A DNA stretch of 64,000 nt, taken from NCBI RefSeq assembly GCF_016509475.1, contig NC_057351.1:11373001-11437000 (forward strand), read 5' to 3'. Below are positions 23,036 through 34,829 of the stretch, one piece after another. A program made the translations under genes and the position numbers. The stretch is from Prionailurus bengalensis. Taxonomy: Eukaryota > Chordata > Mammalia > Carnivora > Felidae. How positions within the stretch are numbered: the stretch's first letter is position 1; every line of letters starts with the position of its first letter. The notes beneath the pieces were generated by a model. That model saw only the letters and a list, made by a program, of their open reading frames with translations. It did not search any database and was not told the DNA's origin.

Positions 23036-23250
23036 TTTTCCTTTTTTTCCATTTTTTTTTAAATTTTAGAGAGAGAGCACATATGTAAGCAGAGGAGAGG
23101 GGGAGAAGGGAAGAGGCAGAGAGAGCCCCAAGCAGGCTCCATGCTCACTGAGAAGCCCGAAGCAGGGCTCCATCCCATGACTAAAATCATGACCTGAACT
23201 GAAATCAAGAGTCAGTCGCTTAAGTGACTGTGAACCACGGAGGCGCCCCA
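23036..23250 (-). mobile_element. Can-SINE (diverged) inside L1
   Basis: Opposite in orientation to the host L1. The GAGAAGCCCGAAGCAGG and GACTGTGAACCACGGAGGCG segments show many changes, consistent with an older insertion. Confidence 0.9.
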
Positions 23251-23326
23251 TGTTGCATTTCTATACACTAATAATAAAGAAACAAAAAGAGAAATTAACA
23301 ATCCCATTTAAATTATACCAAAAATA

Positions 23327-23547
23327 GGGGCACCTGGGTGGCTCAGTCGATTAAGCCTCCAACTTTGGCTCAGGTCACGATCTCACGGTTCATGAGTTGG
23401 AGCCCCGTGTTGGGCTCTGTGCTGACAGCTCGGAGTCTGGAGCCTGTTTCAGATTCTGAGTCTCCCTCTCTCTCTCTCTGCACTGCCCCCCAACTTGTGC
23501 TCTGTCTCCCTCTCTCTCAAAAGTAAGTAAACATTAAAAAAATTTTT
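23327..23547 (+). mobile_element. Can-SINE (felid type) inside L1
   Basis: TSD AAATTATACCAAAAATA / AAATCATACCAAAAATA at 23310-23326 and 23548-23564. Confidence 0.97.
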
Positions 23548-23756
23548 AAATCATACCAAAAATAATAAAATACCAAAAGAGTGAAAGAATTATACTCTGA
23601 AAACAATAAAACAATGATGATAGCAATTTATGATGACACAGACAAATGGAAAGATATTCCATCCTCATGGACTAGGAGAACAAATATTGTTAAAATGCCC
23701 ACACTACCCAAAGCAATCTACAGACTCAATGCAATTGCTATCAAAACACCAACACA

Positions 23757-23982
23757 GGGGCGCCTGGGTGGCTCAGTCAGTTAAGCGTCCGGCTTCAGCT
23801 CAGGTCATAATCTCACGGTCCGTGAGTTCGAGCCCCGCGTCAGGCTCTGTGCTGACAGCTCAGAGCCTGGAGCCTGTTTCAGATTCTGTGTCTCCCTCTC
23901 TCTGTGACCCTCCCCCGTTCATGCTCTGTCTCTCCCTGTCTCAAAAATAAATAAACGTTAAAAAAAAAAATTAAAAAAAAAA
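23757..23982 (+). mobile_element. Can-SINE (young felid type) inside L1
   Basis: Near consensus (CGGTCCGTGAGTTCGAGCCC). Perfect 14-base TSD AAAACACCAACACA at 23743-23756 and 23983-23996. Confidence 0.98.
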
Positions 23983-24385
23983 AAAACACCAACACAGAAC
24001 AAGAACAAACCATCCTAAAATGTGTATGGAACCACAAACGACCCTGAATAGCCAAAGCAATCTGGAAAAAGAACAAAGCTGGAGGTATCACAATCCCAGA
24101 TTTCAAGTTACATCACAATGCTGTAGTAATCAAAACAGTATGGTACTGGCACAAAAACAAACCCATCGATCAACAAAACAATAAAAAACCCAGAAATGAT
24201 CCTGCAATTATATGGTCAATTAATCTGTGACAAAGCAGAAAAGAATATCCAATGGGAAAAATACAGTCTCTTTAACAAATGCTGCTGGAAAAATGGGACA
24301 ACAACATGCAGAAGAATGAAACTAGACCACTTTCTTATACCATACACAAAAGCAAACTCAAAATGGAATAAAGACATAAATGTAA

Positions 24386-24611
24386 GGGGCACCTGGGTGG
24401 CTCAGTCAGTTAAGCATCTGACCCTCAGTTTCAGTTCAGATCATGATCTCACGGTTTCATGAGTTCGAGCCCCACATCGGGCTGTGCACTGATGGTGTGG
24501 AGCCTGCTTAAGATTCTGTCTCTCCCTTTCCCTCTCTCTCTGCCCCTCCCCTACTCATGCTGTCTCTGTCTCTCTCAAAATAAATAAATAAACTTGAAAA
24601 AAAAATTTTAA
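24386..24611 (+). mobile_element. Can-SINE (felid type, older) inside L1
   Basis: TSD AAAGACATAAATGTAA / AAAGCCATAAATCTAA. The body has CACTGATGGTGTGGAGCC in place of the younger GCTGACAGCTCAGAGCC. Confidence 0.96.
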
Positions 24612-25530
24612 AAAGCCATAAATCTAAGACCTGAAACCATCAAAATCCTAGAAGAAAACATAGGCAGTAATTTCATTGACACCAACCAAAGAAACATTTT
24701 TCTACATATGTCTCCTAAGGCAAGGGAAGCCAAAGTAAAATTAAACTATTGGGTCTATATCAAAATAAAAACCTTTCACACGGTGAAAGGAATCATCAAC
24801 AAAATGACAAAGGCAACCTACTAAATGGGAAAAGATATTTGCAAATGATATATCTGATAAGGGGTTACTATCTAAAATATTTAAAGAACTTGTACAACTC
24901 AACACCAAAAAAACCACAAACAATCCAATTAAAAAATAGGCAGAGGAAGTAAACACATATTTTTCCGAAGACAATATACAAATGGCCAACAGACACATGA
25001 AAAGATGCTCAACATCACTCATCAGCATGGGAATGCAAATCAAGACCACAATCACATATCACCATACACCTGTCAGAAGGGCTAGAACCAAAAAAGACAA
25101 GAAATGACAAGTGTTGGTGAGGATACAGGGTAAAAGGAACCCTTGTGTGATGTTGCAAACTGATTCAGTAACTGTAGAAAACAGTATGAAGGTGCCTCAA
25201 GAAGTTAAAAATAAAATTATCATATGGTCCAGTAATTCCACTACTTGGTATTTACAAAAAAAAAAAAAACCCAAAATATAATTTGAACTGATATATGTAC
25301 CTCTCTGTTTATTGCAGGATTATTTATGATAGCCAAGATCCTGAAGCATCTGTGATTGTTCATCCACAGATGAATGAATAAAGATGCGATACATATACAC
25401 AATGGAATCTTACTCAACCTTAAAAAAGAAATCTTGTCATTTCTAACCATGTGATGGATAGAGTGTTTTATGCTAAGAGAAATAAGTCAGTCAGAGAAAA
25501 ACAAATACCATATGATTTCACTCGTATAGA

Positions 25531-25607
25531 CTTTAAGAAACAAAACAAATGAACAAAGAAAAGAGAGACAAACACACACACTTTAAGAAACAAAACAAAT
25601 GAACAAA

Positions 25608-25657
<50 letters not shown>
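25531..25657. repeat. Duplicated 29-mer and (AC)n tract in L1 3' UTR
   Basis: The segment at 25531-25559 is repeated exactly at 25581-25609, a 50-base offset, with a short AC run between the copies. The second copy leads into about 24 AC units (25609-25657). Confidence 0.95.
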
Positions 25658-25658
<1 letters not shown>

Positions 25659-25881
25659 GACTGACTCTTAAATACAGAGAACAAATTGGTGCTTGCCAGA
25701 CGGGATATGGATGAGGGGATGGGTGAAAAAAACTTTGCTGGAAGATAACTGTAGATTCACATGCCGTTGAAAGAATAGAGAAAAGTATTTCTGAACATTT
25801 TGTTCTTGAACTTGTCTAGTTTCTCCTAACAATAATGTTTTTAAAAATATAGAAGTCTCTCATCAAGAATATTGGCTTTGA

Positions 25882-26101
25882 GGGGTGCCGGGGTGGCTCC
25901 ACTGGTTAAGCGTCTGACTTCAGCTCATGATCTCATGATCTCAACATTCGTGAGTTTGAGCCCCACATCGGGCTCTGTGCTGACAGCTCGGAGCCTGGAG
26001 CCTGCTTCAGATTCTGTGTCTCCTTCTTCTCCCCCTCCCCAGCTCACGCTCTGTCTCTTTCTTTCTCAAAAATAAACATTAAAAAATTTTAAAATATATA
26101 T
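25882..26101 (+). mobile_element. Can-SINE (felid type) inside L1M
   Basis: Head GGGGTGCCGGGGTGGCTCCA. Perfect TSD ATATTGGCTTTGA immediately before, and again from about 26103. Confidence 0.96.
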
Positions 26102-26604
26102 ATATTGGCTTTGATACAATCCCCAATCTTATATTTACCCAGTTCTGCTTTTATTACATTCTACACCATGTTGTCATTTGTGTTAGTTCCTGATCCTCAT
26201 CAGTGGGAAGGTCCTGTGCCACAAAGAATCCTCATATTCCGTTTTGTAACTACATGCTCTTCCTTCTCTCTCCCCACTCTCGCTTCCCTAACTCTGGACA
26301 ACCACTCCCTTCCATTTCTAAGCTTCAACATTTCAAAAATGTTATAAAAATGGAATCTTAGAGTATGTAAGATGCTTGGATTGATATTTTTCACTCAGCA
26401 TAATTGCCTGAAGATTCATGCAAGTTGCTATATTGACAGGGCACTGCTCTTAATTGCTGAGTAATATTCTCTGCTATGGTTATACCACTGATGGTTCAGT
26501 AATTCATGAGCTGAAGGACATTTGGGGTGATTCCAGTTTTTGGCTGTTACAAAAAAGCTACTTCACACTAAATATTTCTGTATATTACATTTATACACAA
26601 TACT

Positions 26605-26673
26605 GTATGTAAATATATATATATGTGTACATACATACATATATATACACATATATATGTGTATATATACACA

Positions 26674-26713
<40 letters not shown>
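26605..26713. repeat. TA/CA/TG compound microsatellite
   Basis: Alternating purine-pyrimidine tract: ATATATAT, ACATACAT, ACACATATATATGTGT, then CACACACG and about 17 TG units. Contains short inverted repeats and is Z-DNA-prone. Confidence 0.95.
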
Positions 26714-26716
<3 letters not shown>

Positions 26717-27430
26717 ACAGTTTTCATTTCTTTGGGATAAACTCCCAGGGGTCAAATTGCTAGGTCACGTGGTAGTGTATGCTTAGTTTTTAAAGCAAGT
26801 GTCAAAATGTTTTCCAGAATAGGGGTACCACTCTGCAAGCCATTTATGAGTGGTTCAGTTTCTCTGCATCCTCACCAGCACTTGGCTATCAATATTTTTG
26901 TTGGTTTTGGTCAATCTGTATATTGATGATGCCTAATGATTATTAGTCATTTACCACAATGACTAATGATGCTATACATTTTCTCATGAGCTTACTTGCA
27001 ATCTATATGCCCTCTTCGTGAAATAGCAGCTCTTGTATTTTGCCCATTTTTTAATGACGTTGTTTTGTTGTTGTTGTTTTTTTGTTTTTTACTGCCAAGC
27101 TTTGAGAGTTCTTTATGTATTTTTAGATGTTAGTCCTTCATTGGAATTAGGACCTGCCAATATTTTCTGCCCCTCTAGAACGTGTCTTTTCATCTTCTCC
27201 ACATGGGCATTTATAGAACGAACACAAAGTTTCTCATTTCGATGAGGTCCAGTTTATCAATGTTTTCTTTTCATGAAGTTGTGGTTTCAATGTTAACTTT
27301 TAAAAGTCCATGATCCTCAAGATTTTTTTTCTATTTTTTCTGAAAGTTTCATGGTTTTATGTCTTACATTTCTGTCTTTGATCCACTTGGAGTTCTTTTT
27401 TTGTGTCAAGTGTGAGGTTTGGGCCAAGGC

Positions 27431-27462
<32 letters not shown>
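27431..27462. repeat. (ATT)n microsatellite
   Basis: About nine ATT units inside the antisense L1. Confidence 0.95.
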
Positions 27463-28805
27463 CCCCCTTGGGCATCCATTTGCTTCATCCAAATGTCTTT
27501 TAAGTTGAAAAATCCCTTCTCATTTTCTTTTCTTTCAGAAACAATCTCTCTCCCTTCTAAGACACTAAAGCACAACAACTTCCTTGAACTTAGTCTTTAG
27601 GGAATACAAGTCAGAAAGCGAAGTGCCTTGTACAAAGCTTAAGCTTTCTGGGAAGTCACAAACCTCCCCTTTGGGGGAAAAAAAACACAGGCACCACTGA
27701 TTGCTTATGTGGGGAAGAATAAGGGAACATACTTCAAAAAAAAATTAACATCACAGAAATCACCCCACAGACAAAATCTTTCCACATTGGCAAGTGTGTG
27801 AATTTTCTAGGAAGAATCTGTAATGTGCATCAGATTGTCAAAGATACCCACAACCACCCAATTATGTTTTGAAAATCATGGTTTTCAAGGCTCAGATGCC
27901 CGCTACAAGAACGGGGACCCCTTCCATGGACTGATTTGAAGTCAAGGTGCTTCCGGTAGAGAAGACTGAGCCAAGGATGTGGGACTCCCAGGCCCCGAAA
28001 CAGTATTCTGCTCATTCAGGTTGGCAAGCTGGTTTAGTTAAGACACCTTTTCTTCCCCTCCCCAAAGCAAAGCAGGTAACAGTCTTTCAAGAGTCACCAA
28101 AATAACACAAGTGGGGGACCTCTGACCCTGCTGAGTTAGCCAGAGTGGGAGTCAATGCAGGCACCCCACTGCTCTCCTTAAACAACCCAAAGCACACGAC
28201 TTGTTTTTTCTCCATTTATTTCTTTCACAAATGCAAAAGAATAAGCATTTGTGTGCAGATGCCCACATACATGGCACTATCTAAAAGGTGTACAAGAATG
28301 CAGGATGCTACCCTGGCTGAAAAGTAAATAGAAGAGACGAACAATAGGAGACACCGATCGCCAATAAAGATAATAAATGGCAGTATGTGACGAGCGTCAT
28401 TATTTGTATGGGGCAGTTAAAGACAGTCCCACCACCAGCATGGCCTCAACCAAATTAAGTTCAGCTGTGTTAATGTATTACCAGACCCTGGAGACTGAGG
28501 CTTCTTCTATGAATCCTCTGCAAAATAATTAGGTTCACCAAAAAATTACTCACACAGAGCTTCTACTGACAGTTGATACCGAATAGCAGATTCAAACCGA
28601 TTAGTGCAAAGAGAAGAATGTTTGACTAGCTCGTACAGGCTAACAAGCTTATTGCTTCAAAATCAGAGATGGAGAGAGATTCCTTCCTTCCTTGAGGAAG
28701 ACTGCTAACCTTCCTCCAAGGGCAGAATGGTAAGAGATGCTTTCTACGATGCAATTTTTTAAAAGACTGTGTTGGCCTTTCCCAGATTAACACTCACTTC
28801 TTCCT

Positions 28806-28920
28806 GAATGTAGTATTGAGATCTCACCAGACAGTGAATTCCTTAAAGACACAGGCTGGCTCTCATTCAAATGCCAACAACATACAAGTCCCTTAATAAG
28901 CATTCATGGCATTGAGTGGA
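28806..28920 (+). mobile_element. Possible L2 3' fragment
   Basis: ACAGTGAATTCCTTAAAGAC, CAACATACAAGTCCCTTAAT and AAGCATTCATGG follow the order of an L2 3' end. Heavily diverged. Confidence 0.4.
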
Positions 28921-29538
28921 AGGGACTGAAAAGCAGGCCCAGGATTAAAAGGTGATTTCAGAATAAAATCCTAAGTGTTGGAGTTTACGCATTTTTCACA
29001 GTAGAATTTGGGCGTTGGCTGCAGTCTCCTCCATGCCTATGAGGGCGTTTGCCTCGGCCGCAGGTGCTAAAGCAAACTGCCAAAAGTGTCTACACAGCAA
29101 CAGTGACCTCAAGAAGTACACATCTACCCGGTGTTGAGAGTAACATTATGTCTCCACTTGGGGGCTGAGTCTGTGACGATATGTCTATTCAAGTTGCTGT
29201 CCAAGAGAAAACAGGGATGTTTTGAGAGGATACATCAGAATAAATGCACATGAATCACCGCAAATTAAAAACAGCATAGATACTATAGAGAAGCATGTAA
29301 ATAGGACTAGAGCAGGAAAACAGCAAAAATATGTCGCTGCTCTTACCTTTCACTCCACCCAAAATACAACCACAAAGTCATCTGGAAGTGAAAAAGGAGA
29401 AGCTTTCCTTTCTTTCCTTCTTTCTTTCTTTTTTTCTTGAAAGATACTGCTAACATTCAGATTAAGTGAAGAAACAAAACAGGGCCAAGTGAAAAATCGT
29501 CTTGAATTTCATCGAGAAAATAACTGGAGTATTTTTTT

Positions 29539-29941
29539 ATTTTTATTTTTTCAATATATGAAATTTGTTGTCAAATTGGTTTCCATACAACACCCAGTGC
29601 TCGTCCCAACAGGTGCCCTCCTCAATACCCATCACCCACCCTCCCCTCCCTCCCACCCCCCCATCAACCTTCAGTTTGTTCTCAGTTTTTAAGAGTCTCT
29701 TATGCTTTGGCTCTCTTGCACTCTAACCTCTTTTTTTTTTTTTTCTTCCCCTCCTCCATGGGTTTCTGTTAAGTTTCTCAGGATCCACATAAGAGTGAAA
29801 ACATACGGTATCTGTCTTGCTCTGTACGGCTTATTTCACTTAGCATCACACTCTCCAGTTCCATCCACGTTGCTACAAAGGGCCATATTTTGTTCTCATT
29901 GCCATGTAGTACTCCATTGTGTATATAAACCACAATTTCTT
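29539..29941 (-). mobile_element. Young 5'-truncated L1 (about 400 bp)
   Basis: Antisense carnivore L1 3' UTR: T-rich start, TGTCAAATTGGTTTCCATAC, AACACCCAGTGCTCGTCCC, then GTAGTACTCCATTGTGTATA. An excellent 19-base TSD, TAACTGGAGTATTTTTTTA, lies at about 29521 and again at about 29942. Confidence 0.94.
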
Positions 29942-29960
29942 TAACTGGAGTATTTTTTTA

Positions 29961-30141
29961 ATGTTTTGTTTAATTTATTTTTGAGACAGCATGAGCAGAG
30001 GAGGGGCAGAGAGAGAGGGAGACACAGAATCCGAAGCAGGCTCCAGGCTCTGAGCTGTCAGCACAGAGCCCGATGCAGGGCTCGAACTCATGACCTGAGC
30101 CAAAGTCAGATGCTTAACCCACTGAGTCACCCAGGCACCCC
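29961..30141 (-). mobile_element. Can-SINE (felid type) abutting the young L1
   Basis: Starts in the right-hand TSD of the L1 at 29539, in the same orientation. The B-box region is shortened (GAACTCATGACCTGAGCC). End GAGTCACCCAGGCACCCC. Confidence 0.94.
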
Positions 30142-31080
30142 TGAGGATATTTCTTTTTTAATGTTGATTTTTTTTAATTCTATTGTCTCTTTTTTAATTC
30201 ACTTAAGTGTATAGAACACTTCAATTATTGTTGTTGTTGTTTTTAATTTTTCCTGAAATCCAATCGTTTCAATTCCTGTGAATATTTTTAATCTTTTGCC
30301 TTCAAGACCTATACTTTTTCAAATAGTGCATTCTAGCCCCGTCATTCCTTGAGCATGTGGGTTATAGACCGAGTCAGGCTGCTAAATGAGGGCAGGCTGA
30401 AATAAGGCCCTGTGCTGTCTGCAGTCTGCAGGGAGTTTAAATTTGGGGAAAAGAGTGAACCTCTCTCAAGGGAGAAGAGGCACAGAAGAGAAAATAGCTC
30501 TCCCGATATGTGTTTACTCTTTCATCAAAACTGCTTAGCAAAGCCATCCAGCTCCCATAGCCAGGCTGCCAAGGTACATACGGGTCGTGAAGGGGAACAG
30601 GTGCCTGAGAAGCCCTCATCAGATAACTTTATCTCTTTGAACATTTAGGAGCACAGAAGGCAGCTTTATAAGCTTCCTCCGAGGTGGTGACCGAGGGCGT
30701 ACCAACCCGGCAAGGATATTAGTCATCCGATTGTGTACACAGACATAAACCATGCATCTCTTTCCAAACCAGACTGCGAGACACTTAATTCACGGTATCG
30801 AACCCATCTCACTTCTTATCAATTATTTACAACTAAAGCTCATTAAATCACCAAAATATCACAAAAGGGGCAAGGAGGCAAAAAATATTGTCATGCATAC
30901 ATATGGCACAGCTTTTGCCTGCTGAGTCACATGCTGGAAAGCAAATGCAGCATTTATTTCCAGATACTGTCAGAAACAATAACTTAATTGTCCTCCACTG
31001 GCAAGTAGGAAGACAGAGCAAGCATACGCAACAGTAATGCCTGATAAAACAGAAACAGAACCACCTCTCTCTGCGGATCA

Positions 31081-31145
31081 AGCTCTCCCTCCCACTCTCT
31101 CCCTCTCTCCCTCTCTCCCGCCCTTCTTCCCTCTCTCCCTCCCTC
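31081..31145. repeat. Polypyrimidine tract
   Basis: CTCTCCCTCCCACTCTCTCC and onward, almost pure C/T for 65 bases, then a short CACACA run. Purine-rich in the RYR2 transcript. Confidence 0.85.
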
Positions 31146-31304
31146 GAACACACACACAAACACAAACCCTCTCCGCTCCTTTGTCTCCTTTATTTTTCTC
31201 CAAAGCCCTTCTCATCACCTTTTATATTATCTGTGGGTGTATGCGTATGTGGGTGCATTTAGAAATAAGTGCATTTATGGTTTCGTTGCCTCATATCCCC
31301 ACTA

Positions 31305-31412
31305 GAATGTAACCTCCTTGAGAAAAGAGACATCGCATCTTTTTATACACTGCTATAACCCCAGCACCCAGAACATGATAGTCATTCCACAAATCGTTAC
31401 TGAATGAATAAA
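31305..31412 (+). mobile_element. L2 3' end
   Basis: AGAATGTAACCTCCTTGAGA, CTATAACCCCAGCACCCAGA and TTACTGAATGAATAAAAC match the L2 3' terminus in order. Confidence 0.75.
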
Positions 31413-31566
31413 ACTACCCATGAACGACACAGCATAACCGGTTTTAACATACAAATGGTGCTTTTCAAAAAACGTTCCTCTAATAACCGGTATCCAAGTC
31501 AGAGATCCCAAATAATAATTCCCAATAATATTCCCCCAATTTTTCCACTTTAAAATTCACTAACTT

Positions 31567-31770
31567 AAGCACGTGGGTGGCTCAGTCAGCGTCTGACTCC
31601 TGATTTCAGCTCAGGTCATGATCTCATGGTCTAGGAGTCAGAGCCCCATGTTGGGCTCTGCAATGACAGTGTGGAGCCTACTCGGGACTCTCTCTCTCCC
31701 TCTCTCTGCCCCTCCTGTGCTCATGCTCTCTCTCTCTCTCTCTCTCAAAGTAAATAAAACTCAAAGAAAA
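31567..31770 (+). mobile_element. Can-SINE (5'-truncated)
   Basis: Lacks the first bases of the head; starts AAGCACGTGGGTGGCTCAGT and has lost the GGTTAAG segment. Body and tail otherwise intact. Confidence 0.92.
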
Positions 31771-31782
31771 TTCTAAAATTAG

Positions 31783-31830
31783 AATTAAGTATTAAGTATT
31801 AAGTATTAAGAATTAAGAATTTAAGTATTA
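31783..31830. repeat. Short ATTAAGT tandem repeat
   Basis: Three to four copies of the heptamer ATTAAGT followed by degenerate units, beginning just past the SINE tail. Confidence 0.85.
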
Positions 31831-32319
31831 GAATACTTCAAAGTATGGCATACTTAATTCAGATTGTGCGTATTTCATGCATAAGTAAGTGTATGTGCAC
31901 ATAAAGGAAATGCCTTCGCTGATATTTTATTACACTTCACATAAAAATGGACTGAATAGGATGCAATCCAGTGATAGAATCTAGGACAGAAAATACTCCC
32001 CATGTAAAATATGTCATGCTCAAAATGAAAACTGATAATCAGATTTCAAGCTTCCAGAATGAAAGCTTATTTTTAAGTAAATAATTAAAACACGATATTG
32101 CTCTGACAAATCCCCGTCTCTCCTTAATATATTCTCACTATCTAAAGAGTCTGGGTCAGAACTAAAAAATTACAATTTAAAGCTGATACTCAAAGTATCC
32201 CCCTTTGGCCCAAATGCTCACAACCTCTATAGATTATATTTTTACTGTTATTTAGACAACTCGCATACCTGTGACTTTAGAACCACAGGGTCTTCCTGGA
32301 AAAATCTCAAGAAATTTAA

Positions 32320-32535
32320 GGGGCACCTAGGTGGCTCAGTCGGTTAAGCCCCCAACTTGGGCTCAGGTTATGATCTCAGGGTTCATGAGTTCAAGCCCTG
32401 AGTCAGGCTCTGTACTGACAGCTTGGAGCCTGGAGCCTGCTTCGGGTTCTGTGTCTCCCTCTCTCCCTGCCCTTCCCTCACTCACACACACACACTCTCT
32501 CTCTCTCTCAAAAAATAAACAAAACAATCTTTTTT
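32320..32535 (+). mobile_element. Can-SINE (felid type)
   Basis: Head GGGGCACCTAGGTGGCTCAG; the body contains a small CACACACA run. TSD AAGAAATTTAA on both sides. Confidence 0.96.
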
Positions 32536-33304
32536 AAAGAAATTTAAAATAAAACTATCGTGATGCTATATTTCATGAGTAATGTCAGAATTCAATCCAT
32601 AAACATAAGATGAGCAAGAAGAATGAAGAAAACCTATGAATTTAGTTTAGCTTGAGTAGGAGCTCAGTCCACCATTCAGTTCCACTTAACTGTATGGGCC
32701 ACTGTCTGCTCTTCGTTCTAAGAGTTTTTATTAATACCCTCATGAGAATGCCTAGGTAATTACTTCCACATACAAGCCTAAATGTGAAGAGGAAACTAAA
32801 GATAACTCCATTGGTCTCTGGTATTACAGAACCCATCCCCAAACTGCATGTTCAATTGCTATAATTATAGCTGTGTCTATTCAACAACCGTCAACGGATT
32901 GGGGCACAGGCAGGACGACGTATCCATTCGGGAACAAGGCACTGATGACCGACGCGTTCCTAAATTACTCGAAAGTAAATGTCGCTTCTGGCCATCTCCT
33001 TACTTCCACTTCTTATGACAAATCTGGTTTGACCTTAGTTCTTTGACTTTCACAACGTGACGCGAGTACTGAGCGTAAGCAGATCACAAGTATGGCACAG
33101 AGCTGTGAGGTAAAAGAATTCTTTCACATATTTCCCTAGAATTCCTCCAGGTTTCAAGTGGCTGTCCAAAAATCAAATTATTTCCACTTCTTTTTTTTTA
33201 AGCGAATCAAAATATATATTCTTCGGTTATCATGATGCGTTTCTCCCCCAGCAGAGATTCAAATCAATTAAAGAGCTACTGTCTCCAGACTGAGTTGCCC
33301 TTTG

Positions 33305-33323
33305 CCCCCCGCCCCCCGCCCCC
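33305..33323 (-). other. G-quadruplex candidate in RYR2 transcript strand
   Basis: The plus strand is C6-G-C6-G-C5, so the nascent RNA carries GGGGGCGGGGGGCGGGGGG. Three runs of five or six G can provide four G-triplets. Confidence 0.75.
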
Positions 33324-33910
33324 TGGGTCACTGAAGAGACTGAAATGACTCCGGGTCAGAACAAAGGGGGATAAAGACATTTCGACACAATGATAGTAAC
33401 AAGACTTGAGTGCAGTGCGAATGTAAAATTTAAGAAATCATTTTTCTTGTGACATGCAACTAAATGCCCAATCTCACTATTTCATCAAGACAAGTCTAAC
33501 TATCCTTCCTTAAGCAACACCCCTTAGGTTGTTGCTGCCTATTTCTGACTCATTTTCTCCCTCAAGCCATGATCTGACATCTCTTTAAATCTAATTTCAC
33601 CCGCATAAACATACTGTGCACAGGGCACAAACGGATGTGTTCTTACTGACATCACTCCCTAGAAAGAGCAGTGATTTGCTGAACTGAATACATATTGAGA
33701 GTAATTTGACACAGACATTAACAACATTAACTCAAGAATGATATGAGAAAGGACAGATGTCAACATGTATGCAATGGGACAGCAGATCCAGAACAATAAT
33801 AAAATATCTTTGAAATGCCCGCTAGTTTTCCCTGCAGTAATAACCAGCTACCTACACAATCAGTAGAAAACCCACCCTATAAATGCCCCGCTCAAGAAAA
33901 CACCTATTTA

Positions 33911-34126
33911 GGGGCGCGTGGGTGGCTCAGTCCGTTGAGCGGCCGACTTTGGCTCAGGTCATGATCTCGCGGTTTGTGAGTTCGAGCCCCGCGTCGGGCT
34001 CTGTGCTGACGGCTCGGGGCCTGGAGCCTGCTTCAGATTCTGTCTCCCACTCTCTGCCCCTCCCCCATTGTGCTGTCTCAGTCTCTCTCAAATAAATAAA
34101 TAAACTTAAATAAAAAAACAAACACA
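33911..34126 (+). mobile_element. Can-SINE (felid type)
   Basis: Head GGGGCGCGTGGGTGGCTCAG. TSD CACCTATTTA at 33901-33910 and 34127-34136, perfect. Confidence 0.97.
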
Positions 34127-34484
34127 CACCTATTTAACCTACAGGTTCTCTAGTGTCCAGGAGAACTGGAAAACTGTAGTCATTGCCAGTGAGCTTAGCT
34201 GAGGAACTCTGGGGTCTCTCTGCCACTGAATATTCTCATCGGAGGATGAAAATATTCAACTATTCAAACAAAAACTCTGCTCATCCATTTCTGGCTTCTG
34301 AACCTTAGCAAGAATCAGGAGTCCTTCCTCACCCACACCTACTCCATTCAATTCAAAGAACAGAGGATTTTTCTCGATATAGTTTAGCCTCGCTTCTTCC
34401 AAAGCCTATGCTCTAGTAAGCTTTCATCCACATGCCCAGGGTCCCTCAGATTCTCCCATATCTGACTAAATCCTGCTCTTCCAT

Positions 34485-34720
34485 CTAAATAATAATGACA
34501 GCGACAGCGAAATCTGCTGATCTCTTATTGCGCATCAAGTATTTTCCACGCATTGTCCCACTGAATCTTCCCAGCTCATACTTAAGCTGCATTTCACAGT
34601 GGAGAAAAGCAATTCTTAAAGAAATTAAGTCACCTGCACAAGTCACCCAATTAGGAAGTGGCAGAGGTGAGGCCCAAACCCAGGTGTGTGTAGCTCCAGA
34701 GGCTTAACTACCAATCTCTC
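34485..34720 (-). mobile_element. MIR
   Basis: Near full-length MIR in reverse orientation: TCAAGTATTTTCCACGCATT, AAGTCACCTGCACAAGTCAC, GGAAGTGGCAGAGGTGAGGC and CTCCAGAGGCTTAACTAC. Confidence 0.85.
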
Positions 34721-34829
34721 GTGTCTGTAGAAACAATAGAAGGGCTCTAAGAAGCATCACTTGCTCTAAGTGCTTCCTTTAACAAATCAGAGAATAAATT
34801 CCCCAATGACTAGGACAGGACCTCTTTTT

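Larger units (their letters stand above)
21838..25735 (+). mobile_element. L1 LINE, 5'-truncated, interrupted by five SINEs
   Basis: ORF2 sequence from CTGCACAACCTAGAAAAAGT through GACCAGATTGCTTCACAGG, CTCTGATGAACATAGATGC, ATCTACAGACTCAATGCAAT, AAGACCTGAAACCATCAAAA to the carnivore L1 3' UTR (ACCATATGATTTCACTCGTA). It covers reverse transcriptase and the C-terminal part only. Stops and frameshifts break the frame, so it is dead. It is antisense to RYR2. SINEs at 21981, 23036, 23327, 23757 and 24386 are inserted. Confidence 0.93.
25740..27500 (-). mobile_element. Older L1 (L1M-like), 3' half
   Basis: The plus strand reads antisense L1: GTAGATTCACATGCCGTTG, TTTTTCACTCAGCATAATTG, AGGACATTTGGGGTGATTCC, TTTGAGAGTTCTTTATGTAT, TGAGGTCCAGTTTATCAATG. 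It is therefore a minus-strand L1, sense with RYR2, placed tail to tail with the L1 on its left. More diverged than that copy. The SINE at 25882 and microsatellites interrupt it. Confidence 0.85.

Noticed and set aside
24741..25055. 104-residue minus-strand frame
   Set aside because: It is the antisense of decayed L1 ORF2 sequence, not a gene.
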